From Bacillus sp. FJAT-47783 (GTDB lineage: Bacteria; Bacillota; Bacilli; Bacillales; Aeribacillaceae), in the NCBI RefSeq assembly GCF_022808615.1, contig NZ_JAKZKS010000001.1:399884-463883 (forward strand): a stretch of 64,000 nt of DNA, given 5' to 3'. The notes under the pieces are model-generated. The model searched no databases and had not been told where the DNA came from. It saw only the letters and a program-made list of their open reading frames with translations. A program made the translations under genes and the position numbers. Numbering within the stretch: the stretch's first letter is position 1; each line of letters begins with the position of its first letter. Below are positions 58,393-64,000 of this stretch, in pieces.

Positions 58393-59014
58393 ATAATTGT
58401 ATTTTTTCACTATCACGTTTTTTGAAACGAACGAATACAATTCCCGCAATTGTTAACAACATACCAATAATCAATACATTCATCGTGTGTGTTGCTGTCA
58501 TTGGTAATAATCGATTATTTTCTCCCCCATTCGAAAGAACCTCAGTTACAAGGTCATCTTCAGCATAAAATATCATCTTTACGACAGAGCGCAGACCCTG
58601 ATATTCATTTCCAAGTGAAGAAGGAACGATCACTTTTATCCATAACTGTTCATCTTCACCGATTGCCAACGGTCTTGCCGCAAATTCATGCAAATTCATT
58701 AATTTCCCTGAAAAGAGTTTTTCACGATCGGTATAAACTTCAACGAGTAACTGTTGAAAAAACTTCTTCGAACCATCTTCAAATTGTACACTCGTAATAT
58801 ACTTAATATCTCGAAGTCCTGTATTCGATAAGACTATTTTTCTTGTGACCGAATCACCGGGCTTTAAATTCGATGCAAAAATGGAGAAAGAGCCTGGAGC
58901 TAGAGACAGATCCACTTCATTTTGTTCATCTCCAAAAGCAGTTCGAGTAGGTAAAGTTGCAAATAACATAAATGCTAAAGTAACCAATACATATAATTTC
59001 AAATATTTAACCAT
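58391..59014 (-). CDS. TasA-like matrix protein with C-terminal LPMTA sorting signal
   Basis: This secreted protein has 207 residues: a signal peptide (1-28, ending TRTAFGDE), a TasA-like beta domain beginning LSLAPGSFSIFASNLKPGDSV (compare LTNLKPGDSIEETIRVKNNG in TasA), and a C-terminal sorting region. LPMTA (170-174) is followed by a hydrophobic stretch and FKKR, the pattern of a sortase substrate of the LPxTA type. It follows tasA by 61 bases on the same strand. Covalent wall attachment is inferred; no sortase gene is in the window. Confidence 0.8.
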   Translation of the reverse strand: MVKYLKLYVLVTLAFMLFATLPTRTAFGDEQNEVDLSLAPGSFSIFASNLKPGDSVTRKIVLSNTGLRDIKYITSVQFEDGSKKFFQQLLVEVYTDREKLFSGKLMNLHEFAARPLAIGEDEQLWIKVIVPSSLGNEYQGLRSVVKMIFYAEDDLVTEVLSNGGENNRLLPMTATHTMNVLIIGMLLTIAGIVFVRFKKRDSEKIQL

Positions 59015-59039
59015 GAAAATACCTCATTTGCACTTATTA

Positions 59040-59070
59040 TACAGAAGGCGGGATTACCCCCGCCTTCTTG
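59040..59070 (-). terminator. Hairpin between tasA and the LPMTA protein
   Basis: GAAGGCGGG/CCCGCCTTC (59044-59052/59059-59067) is a nine-base GC-rich stem just after the tasA stop. The following bases (TGTATAATAAG) lack a T run, so it may lower rather than stop readthrough or protect the tasA message end. Confidence 0.6.
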
Positions 59071-59075
59071 TTCAA

Positions 59076-59753
59076 TTATTTTTCTGTTTGACTCGCATTT
59101 AATTCATTAATATTGTCACCGTCTGTAAACTCTGTTCCTTCAAACTGGGATGCTACAAATTCAAAGTTTACATTCATTTTGTCGTTCATATATCTATTAT
59201 CAGCAGATTCTTTAAATGTTAGTTTAATTGTTACAGGATCGGAATCTGGGTTCGGTAATACTGGTAAGCTACCATTAGATGTTCCATCTGTAATATCATC
59301 ACTTGCTTTTTTAAATTGTTTAAGATTTCCGTTATATAATTCTGTTCCTTCTTTATCTGTTATTAACACATGAATCTGTTTCGCGAAATCATCAGCCGAG
59401 TTTTCTCCACCTAGATCCGCATCACCGTTTAGACTTGTACCTCCATCTGTAAACCCGTCATAACTTGCTTTCACAACAACGTCTTTAATCGATAATGTCC
59501 CATTGTTTTTAACGCGAATCGTTTCTTCAATACTGTCACCGGGTTTTAAATTTGTAAGTTCACTCGTGAAAATTCCACTTTGAAGATCTGTTTTCCCATC
59601 TTTTTCCTTCAATACTAAATCTAAAATTCCAGCCTGATAGCTTTCCGCTACCGTTTCTGTATCGCTAAATACAGCCCAAGTTCCTCCACCAACTAACGAT
59701 AAACCTAATGCCGCTGACATAACACCCATGCTCATTTTCTTTTTAATTCCCAT
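59076..59753 (-). CDS. tasA: TasA/CalY biofilm fibre protein
   Basis: This 225-residue protein has an N-terminal signal peptide MGIKKKMSMGVMSAALGLSL...GGTWA followed by VFSDTET, a likely SipW cleavage site at about 27, and a jelly-roll TasA domain (AGILDLVLKEKDGKTDLQ; NLKPGDSIEETIRVKNNG). It forms extracellular fibres of the biofilm matrix. AAAAGGAGGAG precedes the ATG. It is downstream of sipW, which processes it. Confidence 0.92.
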   Translation of the reverse strand: MGIKKKMSMGVMSAALGLSLVGGGTWAVFSDTETVAESYQAGILDLVLKEKDGKTDLQSGIFTSELTNLKPGDSIEETIRVKNNGTLSIKDVVVKASYDGFTDGGTSLNGDADLGGENSADDFAKQIHVLITDKEGTELYNGNLKQFKKASDDITDGTSNGSLPVLPNPDSDPVTIKLTFKESADNRYMNDKMNVNFEFVASQFEGTEFTDGDNINELNASQTEK

Positions 59754-59800
59754 TGTTTCTCCTCCTTTTACTATTCCCTCATTTAGAGGTATGTAAAATT

Positions 59801-59829
59801 TTTATATTGAAGCCTTTTTAGGCGTTCAA
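59801..59829 (-). promoter_or_regulatory. Possible internal tasA promoter combined with a hairpin
   Basis: TTGAAC, 17 bases, TATAAA on the minus strand lies between sipW and tasA. The same bases form an interrupted palindrome (TTGAACGCC/GGCTTCAA), so it may instead be an RNA processing or attenuation hairpin. Either would raise tasA output relative to tapA-sipW. Confidence 0.45.
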
Positions 59830-59836
59830 CCGAAAA

Positions 59837-60418
59837 TTAAAGAGACGCTTCATTGTTTGAATTTGTTTTCCGTTCAATATCTTTGATGACTTGCCAAATG
59901 GTAAATGCTGAATATACTAAAAGCATAATCCCAGGGATAATTAGCAATAGTCCTGTTCCGACATTACTACTCGCAAAGCTTAAGAAATAACCAGCATAAG
60001 GGATAGTAATACCTGTATACTTTGCCACGACATTTTCAGCTAATACCGGTTGTGGATCTTGACCTTCTACATTGTCACCCTTAGTTACGTAGCTGATGGC
60101 AGTTCCTGTTTTAACCTCATCAACAATTCGGTGTGTGACAAGCTCGTTCTCATTCTTCTTAAACGTAATGACATCCCCTTTTTGAATTGTTGTTGCATCA
60201 TCTAATTTTTCAACAATAATTAATGAACCTGTTAAAAAAGTTGGTTCCATAGACCCTGATAAAACTGCTTTTATTTGATAACCAAACAGCTCGGGTTCTC
60301 CTCCAGACGCCCTACTCGAAATGACGGTGATTGTTAACAATAAAAGTAGACAAAAGATCATGGTGAATAATATATTACTTGTTATCTTATAAATCTTACT
60401 GTTCCGAATCTGTTTCAT
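59837..60418 (-). CDS. sipW: ER-type signal peptidase SipW
   Basis: This signal peptidase cleaves TasA and TapA. Its 193 residues from the ATG at 60418 (after AAAAGGAGGAG) hold an N-terminal membrane helix (about 16-34), catalytic Ser56 in VLSGSMEPT, His96 in ELVTHRIVD in place of the Lys of ordinary bacterial enzymes, and a C-terminal membrane helix (about 150-178). It overlaps the end of tapA by 23 bases. Confidence 0.94.
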   Translation of the reverse strand: MKQIRNSKIYKITSNILFTMIFCLLLLLTITVISSRASGGEPELFGYQIKAVLSGSMEPTFLTGSLIIVEKLDDATTIQKGDVITFKKNENELVTHRIVDEVKTGTAISYVTKGDNVEGQDPQPVLAENVVAKYTGITIPYAGYFLSFASSNVGTGLLLIIPGIMLLVYSAFTIWQVIKDIERKTNSNNEASL

Positions 60419-61298
60419 GGCTCTCCTCCTTTTCATTTACATTGGCTTTCCCATGTGCATTTGTTTCTTCACTATTCCAATCTTCTTTTTGGTTTGCTTT
60501 TGATTCACTTTCTTCAACTTGGGAATCTTGTTTTTCAGATTCCTTTTCCTTCACAGATTCTTCATTTTTTTCAATTACCGTTTGTTCATTGTTCTGTTTT
60601 TCGATTTGTTCATTATCTACATCTGCATTATTCTTTTCTGCTTTTTCATTTGATGCTTTTGTTTCATTTTTAGGCTGTTCGGTATTCTCTTTCAATTGAG
60701 ATTCATTATTAGAAGGCTCTACTTCTTTAGAAGTTTTTGTTTCTTCTTCCGTTTTTTCATTTTTTGCTTGTACAATTATTTCTTTACTCCAAAGCTCTCC
60801 TATACCTTTATGACCAGGACGCTGGTAGGCTTTAAACATATAAATTCCCTTTCTATTTTTTACATCTACTGATAAAGTGATCGTTTCCCCACTTTTAAGG
60901 GCTGGAACCTCACCCGAAGCAATAACAGTTCCATTTTTAGGGTTCACTACTTCTGTGTAATACACCTCATATGTAGTTGCTCCTTCCATATCATCAGAAT
61001 CGGCTCCGTTTTGTATTACAGCTTCAACATTTGGTTCATTCCACTTTTGATCAGTAAATGTTAAAGAGCTTTTATCCCATTGATTTTCTTCTTTTTCATG
61101 ACACCCTTTGTCTGGATGATAGTTGCTACATATAGAAATAGTTCCAGACGTTCTTTCTACATCAGTAAATTCAGCATTTGTAAAGCTTAATTGAAAAACT
61201 CCAATCAGTAAGAGTAAATATAGTAATGAGAACAGTTGAAATCCAATAAACCACTTCTTGTCAGTGCCTTTATACTTTTGTTTTCGCCTATATCGAAT
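60396..61298 (-). CDS. tapA: TasA anchoring/assembly protein TapA (non-canonical start, probably ATT)
   Basis: The frame, read from ATT at 61298, gives 300 residues: basic start (RYRRKQKYKGTDKKW), a membrane/signal segment (about 17-38, FIGFQLFSLLYLLLLIGVF), a domain with two Cys (ICSNYHPDKGCHEK ... WDKSSL) that aligns with B. subtilis TapA CKDFQHTDKNCHYDKRWDQSDL, and a long Glu/Lys/Asn-rich tail (about 180-300). A strong AAGGAGGAG stands eight bases before the ATT. The frame contains no ATG, GTG or TTG until ATG at 60989, which would remove the signal segment; an in-frame TAA lies upstream. Confidence 0.82.
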   Translation of the reverse strand: MRYRRKQKYKGTDKKWFIGFQLFSLLYLLLLIGVFQLSFTNAEFTDVERTSGTISICSNYHPDKGCHEKEENQWDKSSLTFTDQKWNEPNVEAVIQNGADSDDMEGATTYEVYYTEVVNPKNGTVIASGEVPALKSGETITLSVDVKNRKGIYMFKAYQRPGHKGIGELWSKEIIVQAKNEKTEEETKTSKEVEPSNNESQLKENTEQPKNETKASNEKAEKNNADVDNEQIEKQNNEQTVIEKNEESVKEKESEKQDSQVEESESKANQKEDWNSEETNAHGKANVNEKEESHETDSEQ

Positions 61299-61327
61299 GA
61301 CGATCTCCTCCTTCTTAGGAGTTTTTC

Positions 61328-61500
61328 GTTCTTTTTAACGAACTCACAACTTGAGTATAGGTGATTTGTTCTAGAATGGAAAATAGTAAATCTGCTCATT
61401 TATTCTTAATAACGAACACTTTTCGTCCGTTATCTAGAAAATACTCCTAATTTCTCATTTTTTCGTGTTTTTCATTGAACATTACGTTCTTAATAATGAA
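61328..61500 (-). promoter_or_regulatory. tapA control region with SinR-like boxes and a 14-base direct repeat
   Basis: GTTCTTT, an exact match to the SinR consensus GTTCTYT, lies at 61328-61334 inside the interrupted palindrome GTTC-N8-GAAC. TTCTTAATAAYGAA occurs at 61403-61416 and 61487-61500, 84 bases apart, with one mismatch. SinR and SlrR repression of tapA is known in B. subtilis; binding here is inferred. Confidence 0.5.
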
Positions 61501-61840
61501 AGTTATACTAAATACTAGGAGCGCACCTTGGACCATGGTCGTTTCCTATATTTAAAAAACACGAGAGGAAAGGAGCAATATTAACAAAGTGTAAGTATAA
61601 TCCTTTCCTAAATGTGGAATTCTACCATTTATCCATTAGCGTAAATCATACTTTTCATTCGAAAAGTGTGGGATAAACAAAATGAGAAACAAACGATTAA
61701 GCATTATGTAGTAACGATGAATGAACAATTGCACGATTGTGATCAAGCACTCTATGTAAACTATTGCAGACGAATTATTATCATAATCTAACTACTTCGA
61801 TAACGGTTATTTAATCAACGAACGAATCTACGCATTATTC
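61501..61840. other. Gap between tapA region and GH8-like gene
   Basis: The 340 bases hold an inverted repeat AGGAAAGGA/TCCTTTCCT (61566-61574/61601-61609) and AT-rich sequence. A short plus-strand frame near 61650-61790 (ending QLHDCDQALYVNYCRR) has no recognisable family and no start signal, and may be a gene remnant. Confidence 0.4.
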
Positions 61841-62926
61841 CTATTCCCTTTTTGCATTTTTTATTTTCTCCGTTGCTAGTAAAGGAAGAAGATTATCAAA
61901 AATATGTGTATTCTTATCAGTAGTATTGATGTAACCACCATAAAAAGGATTGAATATACTATTTTCCTGTAATTGAATCATTCTTTCATAAAATGCATTA
62001 GCAAGTTCCAATTGATCTATTTTTATGCAATAAAGAATTGTTAATCCATATAATGCAGGAGATTCATATGTGTTAGCTGGTTTACCTGTAATGACATTGT
62101 ATCTACCGTATAGTACTCCATTTTGTTGGAACTCACTTTTGATAAAATGAAAGAATTTCCCCGAGTCCTTTCCAGCTTCGATTTGCCGAATAGCTGTCAA
62201 TGTTTGCGTAATCATATTTGTAATTTGTTCAAATTCATAACTATTTTTTTTAATACTAAAGTTTTTAGGATAAAATCCATTTTTCGTTGGAAGGTTTTCT
62301 AGTAAAGAAACCATATGTTTATATAGTGTTTCATCTAATCTATTATCTTTTTTCATTTTTTTTAATGTAGAGACATCGATATAGGAAATTGTTATAGTAT
62401 CTGCAATCTGTCCATTTTTTTGATTGTAAAAGTCCGTTAAAAGATGTTGATTTAAATTTCTATGAATAAGTGACTCAGTAATAACCCTTGCCGTCTCCGT
62501 GTATTCTTCCTTTCTCCATTTGGATCCAGCTTGATATAGAGCGTCTATGATTCTTAAATCATCAACAAGTGCATTAGTACTTACTTTTGGTTGACCTTCC
62601 GGCGTTAACTTCCAATAGATAAAGCCGTCATTTGTTAAAAAATAGAGGTTTAAAGTGTTGTAAGCTTGAAAGAAGAGTTTGGAATCATTTTTTTCGATGG
62701 CATAAATCATCCATAAACCGAGAGATTCCGATAAAGCTTCTCTCCCCCCAACATAATCTTCATCAATTGGAGAATCCGGAATTAAATTGGATGCTATCGT
62801 TCCATTTGGGTTTATCATCCACTTTTTGATAAACTTTTCAGTCTGAGGTGTATTATTATTTTTAATCAAGAACCACCCTAACATGAATAGATCTAGGATA
62901 ATCAGACAAAGCATTATCTTCTTCAT
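61841..62926 (-). CDS. GH8-like glycoside hydrolase, YdaJ/PssZ type
   Basis: This 361-residue protein has an N-terminal signal anchor (4-21, MLCLIILDLFMLGWFLI) and an alpha-helical barrel pattern typical of GH8 enzymes (GGREALSESLGLWMIYAIEKND; ALVDDLRIIDALYQAGSKW; TYESPALYGLTILYCI). It resembles exopolysaccharide-associated YdaJ of B. subtilis and PssZ of Listeria. The acidic residues Glu in SESLG and Asp in DDLRI are candidate catalytic groups. It is probably outside the membrane. It lies next to the matrix cluster, so a role in trimming polysaccharide is plausible but inferred. Confidence 0.65.
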   Translation of the reverse strand: MKKIMLCLIILDLFMLGWFLIKNNNTPQTEKFIKKWMINPNGTIASNLIPDSPIDEDYVGGREALSESLGLWMIYAIEKNDSKLFFQAYNTLNLYFLTNDGFIYWKLTPEGQPKVSTNALVDDLRIIDALYQAGSKWRKEEYTETARVITESLIHRNLNQHLLTDFYNQKNGQIADTITISYIDVSTLKKMKKDNRLDETLYKHMVSLLENLPTKNGFYPKNFSIKKNSYEFEQITNMITQTLTAIRQIEAGKDSGKFFHFIKSEFQQNGVLYGRYNVITGKPANTYESPALYGLTILYCIKIDQLELANAFYERMIQLQENSIFNPFYGGYINTTDKNTHIFDNLLPLLATEKIKNAKRE

Positions 62927-63001
62927 AGTTTCTCCCTAGTAATTCTTCTTTATTTTTTTAATCATATGGTTGTTAACTTTACTTCACAAAATTAAATGGG
63001 T

Positions 63002-63895
63002 TCAATCCCTCTCCTCTATCACATCCGCTATCCTCTTACTCGCAAAGCCATCGCCATATGGGTTACTTGCTTGACTCATTTTTTTATATTCACTTTTATC
63101 CTCAAGAAGCAATTTACATGTATTGTAAATATTCTCTTCATCTTTCCCAACCAATCTCAGCGTTCCAGCTGCAATACCTTCTGGTCTCTCTGTCGTATCA
63201 CGCATAACCAATACCGGCTTACCTAAGCTTGGAGCCTCCTCCTGAATACCACCACTATCAGTAAGGATTAAATATGATCTTGAAAGGAAATTATGAAAAT
63301 CTAATACTTCTAATGGCTCAATGATTCTTACCTTGTCACAGGTTCCTAAAATTTGATTAGCTGTTTCCCTTACTGCCGGGTTCATATGGATAGGATATAT
63401 CGCCTTAAAATTAGGAAACTCTTCCACAATTCTTTTGATTGCTTTAAACATTTTTCTCATCGGTTCTCCAAGGTTTTCTCTTCTGTGAGCAGTTATCAAA
63501 ATCAAGCTGCTATCTGATACCCAATCGAGCAGTTCATGAGAATAATCATCATTTACTGTGGTCTTAAGCGCATCTATGGCAGTATTACCTGTCACATATA
63601 TAGTAGAAGGGTCTTTACCCTCTTTTAAGAGGTTGTCTTTGGACATCTCTGTTGGAGCAAAGTTATATTTAGCTACAATACCTACGGCTTGACGATTAAA
63701 TTCTTCTGGATATGGAGAGTAAATATTTTGAGTCCTTAACCCAGCCTCTACATGACCAACTGGAATTTGTAAATAATAACAAGCTAAAGATGTTACAAAT
63801 GTTGTGGATGTATCACCATGGACTAATACCACATTTGGCTTCACTTCTTCCAAAACCACTTTCATTTTTTCTAAAATATTTATGTAACCGAGCAC
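63002..63895 (-). pseudogene. mnaA: UDP-N-acetylglucosamine 2-epimerase, 5'-truncated
   Basis: The 297 codons cover residues from about 80 to the end of the non-hydrolysing UDP-GlcNAc 2-epimerase (VVLVHGDTSTTF, GHVEAGLRT, EEFNRQ, TAHRRENLG, LTDSGGIQEEAPSLGKPVLVMRDTTERPE). About 80 N-terminal residues, including the usual GTRPE motif, are absent. An in-frame TGA lies two codons before the first GTG, and the sequence beyond it is unrelated. It is probably a remnant or disrupted copy; a functional copy may exist elsewhere. Confidence 0.7.
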
Positions 63896-63901
63896 ATTAA
63901 T

Positions 63902-64000
63902 TCAGAAACCAGTTTTCACAATAATCCAGAATTCATTCTGAAATAATGTACCATTTTTATCACTATATTTCGGTCTGTGCCCAAAGTTATTCAGATTTTT
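63902..64000 (-). CDS. C-terminal end of an unidentified protein
   Basis: An open frame enters from beyond 64000 and ends at TGA 63904-63902 with the peptide KNLNNFGHRPKYSDKNG then TLFQNEFWIIVKTGF. The aromatic, basic tail recalls membrane sugar transferases, but I do not recognise it. It abuts the truncated mnaA fragment. Confidence 0.35.
   Translation of the reverse strand, partial: KNLNNFGHRPKYSDKNGTLFQNEFWIIVKTGF

Noticed and set aside
61205..61399. Minus-strand frame of 64 codons ahead of tapA
   Set aside because: It lies in a different frame from the conserved TapA N terminus and overlaps the tapA Shine-Dalgarno.
1..64000. CRISPR array, prophage, tRNA or rRNA genes
   Set aside because: No regularly spaced repeats, phage structural genes or tRNA/rRNA-like segments were seen anywhere in the window.

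Overview
The window comes from the chromosome of an AT-rich, endospore-forming Bacillaceae member. It carries spo0A, spoIVB, all eight spoIIIA genes, sinI/sinR and tapA-sipW-tasA, in the order familiar from the Bacillus subtilis yqi-yqh region. It differs from B. subtilis in a methylmalonyl-CoA mutase operon, a cobalamin-dependent (class II) ribonucleotide reductase, and an OLE RNA with its partner gene oapA. OLE RNA is a large noncoding RNA known mainly from extremophilic or anaerobic Firmicutes. I do not name a species.

Layout. 1-5015: mutB-mutA-meaB, the conversion of methylmalonyl-CoA to succinyl-CoA. 5268-15538: the branched-chain keto-acid operon ptb-bcd-buk-lpdV-bkdAA-bkdAB-bkdB behind a textbook sigma-54 promoter, with its activator gene bkdR upstream. 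The two operons together link Val/Ile breakdown to branched acyl-CoA and succinyl-CoA. 15723-19400: yqzF, a glycerophosphodiesterase gene, spo0A and spoIVB. 19570-19735: an unexplained palindrome-rich stretch. 19797-30018: recN, ahrC, yqxC, dxs, oapA, OLE RNA, ispA, xseB, xseA, folD and nusB. 30349-32640: yqhY-accC-accB. 33004-38308: spoIIIAA-AH behind a sigma-E promoter. 38316-44313: yqhV, a small membrane peptide, a MITE-like element, efp, pepQ, aroQ, yqhR, yqhQ, yqhP and yqhO. 44702-49887: mntR, nrdJ with a LexA-like box, lipM and yqhL. 50156-54520: gcvT-gcvPA-gcvPB behind a tandem glycine riboswitch. 54672-61500: yqhH, yqhG, sinI-sinR, a zinc-ribbon gene, a sortase-anchored TasA-like gene, tasA, sipW and tapA. 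61841-64000: a GH8-like gene and a 5'-truncated UDP-GlcNAc 2-epimerase gene.

The most notable item is a class I cyclic-di-GMP riboswitch in the leader of sinI, whose downstream hairpin overlaps the sinI Shine-Dalgarno. This would connect c-di-GMP directly to the SinI/SinR matrix switch. Other points are a second TasA-like protein with a C-terminal LPMTA sorting signal, two genes (spoIIIAD, tapA) that lack any ATG/GTG/TTG start at the expected place and seem to begin with ATC or ATT, a candidate structured RNA between recN and spoIVB, and two families of dispersed intergenic repeats. No tRNA, rRNA, CRISPR array or intact insertion sequence was seen.
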